A stretch of 64,000 nt of DNA from JAVDCA01 sp035293985 (GCA_035293985.1 DATGLS010000036.1:4728-68727), one strand, 5' to 3'. Counted from the stretch's first letter, positions 1 to 8,610 are shown. Notes: generated from the letters alone by a model not told the origin. Made by a program: numbers and translations.

Positions 1-73
1 TGCCGCCCGGAAACGCCTCCTCCGGCGGCGCGCTTCACATCGCCACAACGCAATCGAACCCCGGAGATCGATC

Positions 74-916
74 ATGACCTTCCTGCCAGGCCGCAGCGGC
101 AATCCGGCCGGCCGCCCGCGCGGCTCGCGCAACAAGCGCACCATCCTCGCCGAGCAGATCCTCCACGACCGCGCCGCCGACGTGACGCAAGCCGCGGTCG
201 ATCTCGCGGTGCGCGGCAATGGCCCGGCGCTGCGCATGTGCCTCGATCGCATCGCGCCGCCGATGCGCCATCGCCTGCTCGATTTCGATTTGCCGTCGCT
301 CAGGACCGCGGACGACGCGGTGGTCGCCGCCGACCTGATCCTGCAGGGCGCCGCGCACGGCGAGCTCACCGTTCAGGAGGCCGCCGTCATGATGAAGCTC
401 GTGCGCACCTTCACGCTGGTGCTGGCCGCCGCCGAGCGGGCCAGAAAGCACGCGCGGATCGAGGCGCCGTATGCCGAGGACTTGGCTTACGCGTCGAGCC
501 GCGACGCCGCGCGGCACGATGGTATCGGCGAGGACCAGTCGATCGCAGCGCAAGGCGCGCGGCAGGGTACCGTCGGGGCAGCGAAAGCCGATGAGTCGCC
601 GCGGCCCGCGACCCAAGAGCCGATCGAAGAAACGCTCGAAGCAACGGCCGAAAAAACCAACCAACCGACGACCAGAGCGGCCGAAGAAACCCTCACTCGG
701 TCGACGACGGCCGCGGGCGGCGCTCCGCAGCTGTGCGCTTCCGCTCACGCGACGGTGCCCAGGGCCGCGCATACCTCGCTCGACCGCGTGGATGTGGACG
801 AGGCTTTCGCGAATCTCCTCGCCGAGACCGTGGCGCGCGTGCGCCCGACCGATGTTCGCGGCATGGCGCGACCCCGTCCACGCGAAACTGGAGATCGGAG
901 CGCTGCGGCAGCATGA
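74..916 (+). CDS. DUF5681 domain protein
   Basis: This is a 280-residue protein of unknown function. The first 25 residues carry the FLPGRSGNPAGRPRGSRNK signature of the DUF5681 family, a basic Gly/Pro/Arg-rich leader that I know from proteins often found near phage or transposon genes. A helical middle part (about 30-140) is followed by a low-complexity Glu/Thr/Ala-rich stretch (about 180-230). The ATG is preceded by CGGAGATCGATC, a reasonable ribosome binding site. No phage or transposase gene is visible within the window to explain it. Existence of the gene is well supported by codon bias and the family motif; the function is not known. Confidence 0.8.
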   Translation: MTFLPGRSGNPAGRPRGSRNKRTILAEQILHDRAADVTQAAVDLAVRGNGPALRMCLDRIAPPMRHRLLDFDLPSLRTADDAVVAADLILQGAAHGELTVQEAAVMMKLVRTFTLVLAAAERARKHARIEAPYAEDLAYASSRDAARHDGIGEDQSIAAQGARQGTVGAAKADESPRPATQEPIEETLEATAEKTNQPTTRAAEETLTRSTTAAGGAPQLCASAHATVPRAAHTSLDRVDVDEAFANLLAETVARVRPTDVRGMARPRPRETGDRSAAAA

Positions 917-1107
917 CCGCGGCCGTGCCCGAGATCGCAGAAAGCCCAGCCCCGGCAGAGACATGACCGAGATCGGGTTCGTTCTGCGCGGCGCCGAGAA
1001 TGGGTTGCATCGCCGCGCCCTGGCGTCCCGTTAAGGTTGTACACCCCCTCGCCGATCTCGCGCACTGGGCAAAATTTGCCGCTTTCGGCTGCCGAAGGCC
1101 GCGAAAA

Positions 1108-1132
1108 TTAACGACCCATTAACCACCCTTAA
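1108..1132 (+). promoter_or_regulatory. CtrA-type binding site upstream of minCDE
   Basis: The sequence holds TTAA-N7-TTAA (1108-1111, spacer CGACCCA, 1119-1122), which matches the CtrA full-site consensus exactly, and a third TTAA half-site six bases further on (1129-1132). It lies 64 bases before the minC start. CtrA is the cell-cycle response regulator of alphaproteobacteria. Binding is inferred from sequence only. Confidence 0.6.
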
Positions 1133-1196
1133 CCATGCTGACCCCTGCCGGCGCTCCCGACAGAAAAAGACCGGCAGAAATCGGCAGAACGCCACC

Positions 1197-2135
1197 GTGA
1201 CAATCGCAACCCGACCTCCCCGTCATTCCTTCCGATTCCGTGGCCGTAACTTCCTCGCCCTCGTGCTCAAGCCCGAGCCGCCGCTCGCCGGCTGGCTCGC
1301 CGAGCTCGACGACTGGCTCACCCGCTCGCCCGGGTTCTTCACCGGCAAGCCGCTGATTCTCGACGTTGCCGGCCTCGCCTTCACCCGCGATGACATCGCC
1401 GGCGTGATCGCCGAGTTGCGCACCCGCTCGATCCGCATCCTCGGCATCGAGGGCGCCGACCCTGCGACCCTCGACGATACGCTGCCGCCGCTGCTGACCG
1501 GCGGGCGCACCTCCGGCTCGGTCGAGGCGATCGAGGCCGTCGAGGCGGTGGCACGCCGCGCCCAGGCTACCAAGGAGGCTGCCACCAGGGAGGCCGCCGC
1601 CAAGGAAGCGGCCGCCAAGGAGGCGGCCGAGGCTGCCAAAGCCGCCGGCGAGCCCGTGGCCACGAACAGCGCCGACCCTGCAGCCACGAGCAGCACCGAG
1701 CCGGGGCACAAGCCGGCCAACGCGACGCCCAACGGGCCCACTCCCGAGCAGGCCGCCTCGGCCTCGCGCGTCCCCTCGCTGCTGGTCGAGACGCCGGTGC
1801 GCTCGGGCCAGACCATCATGAACGCCGAAGGCGATGTCATCATCCTCGGCTCGGTCGCCTCGGGGGCCGAGGTGATCGCCGCCGGCTCGATCCATGTGTA
1901 CGGGGCGCTGCGCGGGCGGGCGCTCGCGGGGGTCTACGGCAATGCGAGCGCCCGCATCTTCTGCCGCCGCTTCGAGGCGGAGCTGGTCGCGATCAGCGAC
2001 TTCCATAAGGTGACCGAGGAAATTGAGGCGGGCCTGCGCCAGAAACCCGTGCAGGCGTGGCTTTCAGACAACGAGCTCAAGGTCGCATCGCTCGACCAGA
2101 CCGACAAGGAGGCAATCAAATGGCAGAAGTCCTAG
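1197..2135 (+). CDS. minC: septum site-determining protein MinC
   Basis: MinC is the FtsZ-polymerisation inhibitor of the Min system and is brought to the membrane by MinD. This 312-residue protein has an N-terminal domain (about 1-110), a long Ala/Lys/Glu-rich linker (about 118-195) rich in KEAA-type repeats, and a C-terminal beta-helix MinD-binding domain with the typical GDVIILGSVASGAEV and HVYGALRGRALAG elements (about 210-260). The start is GTG at 1197; no good ribosome binding site is seen, but no better start exists. It overlaps minD by 16 bases, so the two are probably translationally coupled. The linker is longer than in Escherichia coli MinC (231 residues in total). A CtrA-type box lies upstream. 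Confidence 0.95.
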   Translation: MTIATRPPRHSFRFRGRNFLALVLKPEPPLAGWLAELDDWLTRSPGFFTGKPLILDVAGLAFTRDDIAGVIAELRTRSIRILGIEGADPATLDDTLPPLLTGGRTSGSVEAIEAVEAVARRAQATKEAATREAAAKEAAAKEAAEAAKAAGEPVATNSADPAATSSTEPGHKPANATPNGPTPEQAASASRVPSLLVETPVRSGQTIMNAEGDVIILGSVASGAEVIAAGSIHVYGALRGRALAGVYGNASARIFCRRFEAELVAISDFHKVTEEIEAGLRQKPVQAWLSDNELKVASLDQTDKEAIKWQKS

Positions 2136-2938
2136 TCGTCACGTCCGGCAAGGGTGGCGTCGGCAAGACCACATCGACGGCGGCGCTCGGCGCCGCCCTC
2201 GCGCAAACCGGTCGCACGGTCGCGGTGGTCGATTTCGACGTCGGCCTGCGCAACCTCGATCTCGTCATGGGCGCGGAACGCCGCGTCGTCTACGACCTGA
2301 TCAACGTCGCCAACGGCGATGTGCGGCTGCAGCAGGCGCTGATCCGCGACAAGCGGATCGAGACCATGTACCTGCTCGCGGCCTCGCAGACGCGCGACAA
2401 GGATGCGCTGTCGGAAGAAGGCGTGCGGCGCGTGATCGGCGAGCTGCGCGACCGGTTCGACTGGGTGATCTGCGACAGCCCGGCCGGCATCGAGCGCGGC
2501 GCGACGCTGGCGATGCGCTACGCCGACCTCGCCGTGGTGGTGACCAACCCGGAAGTCTCCTCGGTGCGCGACAGCGACCGCATCATCGGGCTCCTCGACT
2601 CCAAGACCATCAAGGCGGCGCGCGGCGAGCGGATGGAGAAGCTTCTGCTGCTCACCCGCTACGACAAGGTGCGCGCCGGCCGCGGCGACATGCTCGGCAT
2701 CGAGGACGTGCTCGAGATCCTGTCCATCCCGCTGCTCGGCATCGTGCCGGAAAGCGAGGAGGTCCTGCGCGCCTCCAACCTCGGCGCCCCGGTCACGATG
2801 TCCAATCCGACCAGCGCGCCGGCGCGCGCCTACATGGACGCGGCGCGTCGCCTGTGCGGCGAGTCGATCGCGATGACGATCCCGAGCGAACGGCAGAACC
2901 TGCTCAGCAAGCTGTTCGGCGGCAGGAGGGCTGCATGA
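2120..2938 (+). CDS. minD: septum site-determining ATPase MinD
   Basis: This 272-residue ParA/MinD-type ATPase cycles on and off the inner membrane, recruits MinC and is stimulated by MinE. The deviant Walker A motif SGKGGVGKTT sits at residues 8-17, Walker B-type VICDSPAGIE near 120, and the C-terminus ends in the membrane-binding amphipathic helix NLLSKLFGGRR. The ATG at 2120 fits the family N-terminus (MAEVLVVTSGKGG); an in-frame ATG at 2057 would add 21 unrelated residues inside minC and is rejected. The stop overlaps the minE start as ATGA. Confidence 0.97.
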   Translation: MAEVLVVTSGKGGVGKTTSTAALGAALAQTGRTVAVVDFDVGLRNLDLVMGAERRVVYDLINVANGDVRLQQALIRDKRIETMYLLAASQTRDKDALSEEGVRRVIGELRDRFDWVICDSPAGIERGATLAMRYADLAVVVTNPEVSSVRDSDRIIGLLDSKTIKAARGERMEKLLLLTRYDKVRAGRGDMLGIEDVLEILSIPLLGIVPESEEVLRASNLGAPVTMSNPTSAPARAYMDAARRLCGESIAMTIPSERQNLLSKLFGGRRAA

Positions 2939-3225
2939 AAATCTTCGAGCTTCTCTCGCGCCGGCGCTCCGCGCCGCTCGCGCGCGAGCGACTGCAGATC
3001 CTGCTCACCCACGAGCGCGGCGCGACCGGCCAGTCCGGGCTGATCGCGGTGCTGCGCGAGGAGATCCTGGCCGTGATCGCGCGCCACGTCGACGTCGCCC
3101 CCGAGAAGGTCGACGTCCGGGTGCAGGACGGCGACGAGCTCGCGGTGCTCGAGATCGACGTCGAGATCCCGCGCGCAATGGCGCGCCCGCGCTCGCCCTG
3201 GGAACGCGGCGGCCGCGCCGCTTGA
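2935..3225 (+). CDS. minE: cell division topological specificity factor MinE
   Basis: MinE displaces MinC and stimulates MinD ATPase, producing pole-to-pole oscillation. The 96-residue product has the N-terminal membrane-targeting segment (MKIFELLSRRR), the contact helix with ARERLQILLTHER at about 16-28, and the C-terminal dimerisation domain with the VDVRVQDG and LEIDVEIP strands. The ATGA overlap with minD shows that the three genes form one operon. The length is slightly above the E. coli protein (88 residues) because of a basic Arg/Pro-rich tail (about 80-96). Confidence 0.95.
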   Translation: MKIFELLSRRRSAPLARERLQILLTHERGATGQSGLIAVLREEILAVIARHVDVAPEKVDVRVQDGDELAVLEIDVEIPRAMARPRSPWERGGRAA

Positions 3226-3231
3226 GCAATT

Positions 3232-3252
3232 CGGGCGCCGACCCGGCGCCCG
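3232..3252 (+). terminator. hairpin after minE
   Basis: CGGGCGCC (3232-3239) and GGCGCCCG (3245-3252) form a perfect 8-base-pair stem with a 5-base loop, seven bases after the minE stop. There is no T tract, so it could be a terminator of weak type or an mRNA-stabilising hairpin. Confidence 0.4.
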
Positions 3253-3620
3253 CTGATGGCAGCCGAGCCGCAGGCCGGCGCCGGCGAGCCGAAAAGATAG
3301 CAAATGCTGCCGCTTTGCCAGGCCACCCCCTGGTGGACTGGCCCGCTGAGCTTGCCGGAACCGCGTCGGCATCCTTTCTCCTTGAAGTGGTGGAGAAAGT
3401 TCCACGGAGTTGCCCAAGCGACTGCGCTCCGGACGGCGCTTACCCCGAATTTGATTGGATTGCCCAAGGAATCGGCAAGCTCAATCGCCACCGCTCGGTC
3501 GCGTTCCCGCCCAACAAATTTCCCGAACGCGCGGCAGGCTCGCGCCGGCATGCCGTCGAGTGGGAACCCATCCCTCGGCGGAGGCTTCTTGGTGGGGCAA
3601 ATTTTAACAGGAACGGACAG
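3253..3620. other. intergenic stretch, no gene seen
   Basis: About 370 bases between the minE hairpin and the DUF2147 gene. An open frame continues through it into the downstream gene but has no family match, no ribosome binding site and ends in a signal peptide only at 3621, so I treat it as non-coding. The end of the stretch is less GC-rich (3578-3612), consistent with a promoter region; no clear promoter boxes were seen. Confidence 0.4.
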
Positions 3621-4121
3621 ATGGCAATGCGAGATCGTAGCTCGTTGCGGGCGTTTGTTGTGTGCCTGGTGGCGGGCGGCGCCGCGCTCGCGGCAGCGAC
3701 CCCGGCCTTTGCGGCCGATCCGACCGGCGAGTGGATGGTGGCGGACCATTCGGCGCGCATCCGCATCGAGCGCTGCCCCGACGGCTACTGGGGCAGCATC
3801 GCGTGGGAGCGTCAGCCCGGCACCGACAAGAACAATCCAGATCCCAACAAGCGCGGACGTCCCCTCCTCGGCACGCCGATCCTGCTCGCGATGAAGCCAG
3901 AAGAGAGCAACAAGTGGCAGGGAAAGGTCTACAACCCGAAGGACGGCGGCTACTACGACGCCAGCATCCAGCTGGAAAGCCACAATCAGTTGCGGCTGCA
4001 GGGCTGCATGCTGATCTTCTGCAGCGGCGAGACGTGGACGCGCGTGCCGGACAACGTTCACGCGACGACCGGCGCCGCAGCCGCCGCCCCGCCCCCGCCC
4101 AGCGTCTGCCCGAAACGCTGA
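3621..4121 (+). CDS. secreted DUF2147 domain protein
   Basis: This 166-residue protein starts with a clear Sec signal peptide (basic MRDR, hydrophobic core at about 12-30, cleavage after AFA-AD) and continues with a DUF2147 domain: GEWMVADHSARIRIERC near the front, then DPNKRGRPLLG, and a late GCMLIFCSGETWTR strand. DUF2147 proteins are small periplasmic beta-barrel-like proteins of unknown function, frequent in proteobacteria. The C-terminus is an Ala/Pro-rich tail. The ATG at 3621 follows AGGAACGGACAG. It stands alone and converges with hpnN. Two cysteines (in RIERC and GCMLIFC) could form a disulfide; this is inference. Confidence 0.85.
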   Translation: MAMRDRSSLRAFVVCLVAGGAALAAATPAFAADPTGEWMVADHSARIRIERCPDGYWGSIAWERQPGTDKNNPDPNKRGRPLLGTPILLAMKPEESNKWQGKVYNPKDGGYYDASIQLESHNQLRLQGCMLIFCSGETWTRVPDNVHATTGAAAAAPPPPSVCPKR

Positions 4122-4135
4122 CAAAGCTATTCGTC

Positions 4136-4158
4136 ATGCGCGGGCTTGGCCCGCGCAT
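4136..4158. repeat. palindromic repeat between convergent genes
   Basis: ATGCGCGGGC (4136-4145) and GCCCGCGCAT (4149-4158) pair perfectly over 10 bases with a 3-base loop, inside the wider frame GTCATGCGCGGGCTTGG...CATCCACGTC, which resembles a palindromic element scattered through bradyrhizobial genomes. It sits between the convergent DUF2147 gene and hpnN and could work as a two-way terminator. Confidence 0.6.
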
Positions 4159-4178
4159 CCACGTCTTCGCGACGAGCG

Positions 4179-6971
4179 TTATTTCGCCGGCTCTTCCGCC
4201 CGGTTGCCGTTCTCGCGCGGCTTGCCCATCAGGGCGGGCTGAAACAGCACCGCGGCCGCCAGGGTGCACGCGAGCGATAGCGCCAGCAACCGGCCCATGC
4301 TCGACGTGCCGGGGTGGCTCGAGAACCACAAAGATCCAAACGCGGTCGCGGTCGTCATGGCGCTGAAGAAGACGGCGCGGGTGAGACTCGACTGCAGCAG
4401 CTGGGTCTGCCCGGCCCGCCACGCCATGACGTAGTAGATCTTGAACGCGACGCCGACGCCGAGCAGCAGCGGCAGCGCGATGATGTTGGCGAAATTGAGC
4501 GGGAAGCCCACCGCGGCGCAGATCTCCAGCGTCACCACGCCGGCGAGCAGCAGCGGCACGAGGGTGAGCAGCACGTCGCCGATCCGCCGCAGCACCACCC
4601 ACAGCAGGATCGAGATCGCGAGCATCGCCCACAGGCCCGCCTGGATGAAGGCGCGCACGATCGTCTGCCCCGATTCCATGATGCCGACCGCCTCGCCGGT
4701 CGCGCCCGGCGCGATGCGCAGCACCGACTGGGCGAACTTGCGGATCACCTCGTTGTCGTTCGGGTCGCCCTTCATGCCGACCTCGACGCGTGCGTGGCCA
4801 TCCGGCGCGACCCATTCACGGGCGAGATCGGGCGGCACCGAGGCGCGCGTCACCGGCTCGGTCGCCGTGAGCGCGGTGCGCAGCTCGGCGAGGTCGGCGG
4901 TGAGCGGCTCGACCATCGCGCGCGCGACGGCGGCGCGCGCGTCGGGGCCCGCATCGGCGAGCCGAATGAGATCGTCGGCGAGGCGCAGCGCCGCCTTGGC
5001 CCCCGCGCCTTGCTCGCCGTCGGCGGCCTCGCGCAGCGCGCTCGCGCCGCCGCGCAGCGCCTCGACCACCTCGGCGTCGGACGGCGCGGGCTTGGTCGCC
5101 ACCGGGTAGAGCGCCTTGTGCAGCGCGGCCGCGGCCGCCTTGATGCGGGCGAGCTTGGCCGGCTGGTCGTCGGGCACGAAGCTGTCGATCGTGCGCGTGG
5201 TCGCGACGTCCGGCAGCCTGGCGAGATCCTTGGCGATGCGGTCGGCATCGTCGGCGTTCGCGGCCAGCACCTCGGCGGTGTGCGCGCTGACGTTGGGATC
5301 GCGCCGCAGGTCGAGATAGGTCGCGATCGACTCGGCCTTGGGGCTGCGCAGGTTGGTCGGGTTGAAATCGAACTGCAGGTGCGTGAGCAGCGGCAGCCCC
5401 GCGATCGCGACCAGCAGCGTGCCGACGATCACGGGCACGCGATGGCGCTCGAGAAAGCGGTCGACCGGGGCGAGCGCCGCATAGCCGAGCGGCTCCGGCT
5501 CGCCCGGCGGGTTGAGCCACTGCAGCAGCGCCGGCAGCAACGTGATGCTGGTCACGAACGCGATCAGCATGCCGAGGCCCGCGATCTCGCCGAGCTCGGA
5601 GAGGCCGCGGTAGTCGGTCGGCAGGAACGAGAAGAAGCCGGCCGCGACGGCGGCGGCCGCAAGCGTCAGCGGAGCGCCGGCGCGCGCGCCGGCGTTGGTC
5701 AGCGCCTTGCGCAGGTCTGAGCATTCGTGCCGTTCGGCGCGATACCGCACGCTGAACTGCAGCCCGAAGTCGACGCCGAGGCCGACGAACAGCACCGCGA
5801 ACGCGACCGAGATGAGGTTGAGCGAGCCGACAAGCAGGAGGCCGAGCGCGGCGGTGAGCGCCAGACCGACCCCGAGGTTGATCGCGACCGCGACGATGAT
5901 GCGGTATGACTTCAGCGCCAGCCACAGAATCAGCAGCACCACCCCGAGCGTGATGACGCCGTTGAGGAACGCGCCTTCCTTGAGGGTGCCGAATTCCTCG
6001 TCGGCGATCGGCACCGGGCCGGTGAGCCGGACGGTCGCGCCGAACTTCTGCCCGAGATCGAGTGCCGCGGCCGCCTGGCGGATCGCGTCGGTCGCCTTCT
6101 GGCCAGGCTGCAGGGCGTGGAAGTCGAGCACCGGCTTGATCGTGACGATGCGGCGCAGCTGCGAGGCGCTCGGAGGCTGGCCGCCCATCATCTCGTACCA
6201 GGAGAAACGGGCCGGCTCGCCGCGCAGCGCCTGCTCGATCGTGTCGGACGACATGTTGAGCGGCCGCGCCAGCGCATCGAGCGTCACCTGTCCGGCCTGG
6301 ATGCCGGTCAGCGACAGCGACATCGCCTGCACGAGGCCGCGCAGGCTCGGATCGCTCGTGAGCTGGCTCAGCAGCGGCGCCGCACGCGACAGCTGTCCGG
6401 TCACGCCCACGAGCTGGTCGGTCGGCAGGAACAACAGCTTGTTGCGCGCGAAGAAGTCGCTGGCGGCGACCGATTCGACCGAGCGAAAGAGCGCTTTGTC
6501 GGGCGCGAGTCGGCCGACCAGCTGGTCGGCGGCCGCGGTCGCGAGCTCCGGGGTCGGCGCATCGATCACCGCGACGATCAGCTGAATGCCCTGGGTGAAG
6601 CGGTGCTCGTAGGCGATTTCGCGCTGGCGCCAGGGCAGGTCCGGCGCGATCAGCTTGGTCACGTCGGCGTTGATGCTGAAGTGGCGTGCCGCATAGGTGC
6701 CGCCAGCCGCGGCGAGCAGCGCGCTGACGAGAATGACCGGCCAGACATGGCGCGTGCAGAAGTCGACGATCTCGGCGATGGCGCGGCTCAGCATCGGCGT
6801 CGAGAAGCCCTTGACGGCCGCCGCCATGGAGGCCCAACGGGTCCGGTCACCCGCGATTCGGACTGGCTGCGCGGTGCCCGAACCGGATTGACGCTCGCCC
6901 CCGCGCGCCAGGGCGACCGCGACGCGCGCCCCCTGCGGCCGCGAACGAGTAGGTAGCATTGTCTCAGTCAT
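4179..6971 (-). CDS. hpnN: hopanoid transporter HpnN (RND/MMPL family)
   Basis: HpnN is the RND-family inner-membrane protein needed to move hopanoids to the outer membrane in Rhodopseudomonas. The product (930 residues from the first ATG) has one membrane segment near residue 75, a large periplasmic loop (about 95-340) with the INADVTKLIAPDLPWRQRE element, a first membrane bundle (about 340-525) with the LFVGLGVDFGLQF segment, a second periplasmic loop (about 545-775) and a final membrane bundle (about 780-910). The start is uncertain: the first 48-59 residues are polar and not family-like, and in-frame ATGs at 6827 and 6794 would give 882 or 871 residues; none has a good ribosome binding site. 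It is divergent from hpnH and convergent with the DUF2147 gene. Confidence 0.9.
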   Translation of the reverse strand: MTETMLPTRSRPQGARVAVALARGGERQSGSGTAQPVRIAGDRTRWASMAAAVKGFSTPMLSRAIAEIVDFCTRHVWPVILVSALLAAAGGTYAARHFSINADVTKLIAPDLPWRQREIAYEHRFTQGIQLIVAVIDAPTPELATAAADQLVGRLAPDKALFRSVESVAASDFFARNKLLFLPTDQLVGVTGQLSRAAPLLSQLTSDPSLRGLVQAMSLSLTGIQAGQVTLDALARPLNMSSDTIEQALRGEPARFSWYEMMGGQPPSASQLRRIVTIKPVLDFHALQPGQKATDAIRQAAAALDLGQKFGATVRLTGPVPIADEEFGTLKEGAFLNGVITLGVVLLILWLALKSYRIIVAVAINLGVGLALTAALGLLLVGSLNLISVAFAVLFVGLGVDFGLQFSVRYRAERHECSDLRKALTNAGARAGAPLTLAAAAVAAGFFSFLPTDYRGLSELGEIAGLGMLIAFVTSITLLPALLQWLNPPGEPEPLGYAALAPVDRFLERHRVPVIVGTLLVAIAGLPLLTHLQFDFNPTNLRSPKAESIATYLDLRRDPNVSAHTAEVLAANADDADRIAKDLARLPDVATTRTIDSFVPDDQPAKLARIKAAAAALHKALYPVATKPAPSDAEVVEALRGGASALREAADGEQGAGAKAALRLADDLIRLADAGPDARAAVARAMVEPLTADLAELRTALTATEPVTRASVPPDLAREWVAPDGHARVEVGMKGDPNDNEVIRKFAQSVLRIAPGATGEAVGIMESGQTIVRAFIQAGLWAMLAISILLWVVLRRIGDVLLTLVPLLLAGVVTLEICAAVGFPLNFANIIALPLLLGVGVAFKIYYVMAWRAGQTQLLQSSLTRAVFFSAMTTATAFGSLWFSSHPGTSSMGRLLALSLACTLAAAVLFQPALMGKPRENGNRAEEPAK

Positions 6972-7434
6972 GCCGTCTCAATTTCTCTATCGATCTCAAA
7001 AATCGGAGGGCTTTTGAGAACATGGGGTTACCGCACTGCAGCAACGGACTCAACAGTCGAGCCATAGCCGTTTTGCACGGCTTCCAAGCCGGATCGCGGT
7101 TCCATGGGATGCGCTCTAATGGGGCGAGCTTTGTGGCATTGCGTTGACCGTTTTGCCTTGCCCCGGTGTTGGATTGGTGCGGGGGGTACCCCAGAAATCG
7201 CCCAAGCCGGAGGTATCATTCACCGGCGGCCGGATGCCGGCCGGTCAAAGAGATGTTACGGTTCAGCTGGTTAATGGCCTACACCCGGGCGTGCGCTGGA
7301 TGTTATCCCTGCGACACGGTCGATCTCCGCGGAACGGAACACGCTCTAGGCAATTACGGCCGGAGGGTATACTTCACGCGGAAGTCCGCGGGCATACGAC
7401 GAAAATCGCAAGTTACATAGACCCCAAAAGCAAG
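6972..7434. other. divergent hpnN-hpnH regulatory region
   Basis: This stretch of about 460 bases separates the starts of hpnN and hpnH and must contain both promoters. It is less GC-rich near 6972-7030. It holds a GC hairpin, CGGCCGG (7227-7233) pairing with CCGGCCG (7237-7243). Short open frames cross it, but none has family resemblance or codon bias, so I call no gene. No confident sigma-factor boxes were found by eye. Confidence 0.4.
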
Positions 7435-7460
7435 ACCGAGAGACATCACCGAGAGACATC
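7435..7460 (+). repeat. 13-base tandem duplication at the hpnH ribosome binding site
   Basis: ACCGAGAGACATC occurs twice in perfect tandem (7435-7447 and 7448-7460), directly abutting the AATG of hpnH. The purine-rich GAGAGA core, the only candidate ribosome binding site, is thereby present twice. Confidence 0.85.
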
Positions 7461-7461
7461 A

Positions 7462-8610
7462 ATGGCAGTACCGTTTTTGAAAGAGCTGCGTATCGGGTCC
7501 TACCTCATCAAGCAGAAGCTCGCCGGCCGCGAGCGCTATCCGCTGGTGCTGATGTTGGAGCCGCTTTTTCGTTGCAATCTCGCCTGCGCGGGCTGCGGCA
7601 AGATCGACTATCCGGACGCGATCCTCAATCGCCGGCTATCGGTCAAGGAGTGCCTCGACGCCGTCGACGAGTGCGGCGCGCCGATGGTCGCGATCCCGGG
7701 CGGCGAGCCGCTGATCCACAAGGAGATCGGCGAGATCGTCAAAGGCATCGTGGCGCGCAAGAAGTTCGTGTCGCTGTGCACCAACGCCCTTCTGCTCGAG
7801 AAGAAGCTGCACCTGTTCGAGCCCTCGCCCTACCTGTTCTTCTCGGTGCATCTCGATGGGATCAAGAAGCATCACGACAAGTCGGTGTGCATGGAGGGCG
7901 GGTTCGAGCGCGCCGTCGACGCGATCAAGGCTGCCAAGGCCAAGGGTTTCACCGTCAACGTCAACTGCACGATCTTCGACGGCCATCCGGCGGAGGACAT
8001 CGCGGAGTTTCTCGATCTCACCGAGGAGCTCGGCGTCGGCGTGTCGATCTCGCCCGGCTATGCCTATGAGCGCGCACCCGACCAGGAGCACTTCCTCAAC
8101 CGGCGCAAGACCAAGGAGCTCTTCCGCAACGTCTTCGCGCTCGGCAAGGGCAAGAAGTGGCAGTTCATGCACTCCACCCTCTTCCTCGACTTCCTCGCCG
8201 GCAACCAGGAGTACCACTGCACGCCGTGGGGCATGCCGACGCGCAACATCTTCGGCTGGCAGAAGCCGTGCTACCTGCTCGGCGAGGGCTACGCGAAGAC
8301 CTTCAAGGAGCTGATGGAGACGACCGACTGGGACGCCTACGGCACCGGCCGCTACGAGAAGTGCGCGAACTGCATGGCGCATTGCGGCTATGAGCCGACC
8401 GCGGCGCATGCCGCGATCGCGCACCCGATCACGGCCATGAAGGTCGCGTTGCGCGGCGTGCGCACCGAGGGCGAGATGGCGCCCGAGATCGCGATGGAGA
8501 ACCAGCGCCCCGCCCAGTACGTCTTCGACGGTCAGGTGCAGCAGCGGCTGTCAGAGATCCGCAAGGCCGAAGCAGAGGCCAAAGTCAAGAAAGCGGCGAC
8601 AGCGGCGTAG
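7462..8610 (+). CDS. hpnH: adenosyl-hopene transferase HpnH (radical SAM)
   Basis: HpnH joins the 5'-deoxyadenosyl radical to diploptene, giving adenosylhopane, the first step in side-chain extension of C35 hopanoids. The 382-residue protein carries the radical-SAM CX3CX2C motif at Cys38, Cys42 and Cys45 (CNLACAGC), the GGEPL SAM-binding motif near residue 77, and a C-terminal extension with the CANCMAHCGYEP cysteine cluster typical of the family. I chose ATG 7462 because it gives the family N-terminus (MAVPFLKELRIGSYL); the frame is open further upstream but that part is not family-like. The last 60 bases overlap the 3' end of hpnG on the other strand. Confidence 0.96.
   Translation: MAVPFLKELRIGSYLIKQKLAGRERYPLVLMLEPLFRCNLACAGCGKIDYPDAILNRRLSVKECLDAVDECGAPMVAIPGGEPLIHKEIGEIVKGIVARKKFVSLCTNALLLEKKLHLFEPSPYLFFSVHLDGIKKHHDKSVCMEGGFERAVDAIKAAKAKGFTVNVNCTIFDGHPAEDIAEFLDLTEELGVGVSISPGYAYERAPDQEHFLNRRKTKELFRNVFALGKGKKWQFMHSTLFLDFLAGNQEYHCTPWGMPTRNIFGWQKPCYLLGEGYAKTFKELMETTDWDAYGTGRYEKCANCMAHCGYEPTAAHAAIAHPITAMKVALRGVRTEGEMAPEIAMENQRPAQYVFDGQVQQRLSEIRKAEAEAKVKKAATAA

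Noticed and set aside
6959..7147. Small plus-strand gene between hpnN and hpnH
   Set aside because: No ribosome binding site, no family resemblance, and it lies in the region that must hold two promoters.
7144..7461. N-terminal extension of HpnH by 106 residues
   Set aside because: The frame is open but the sequence is unlike HpnH and crosses the duplicated ribosome binding site; the family N-terminus starts at 7462.
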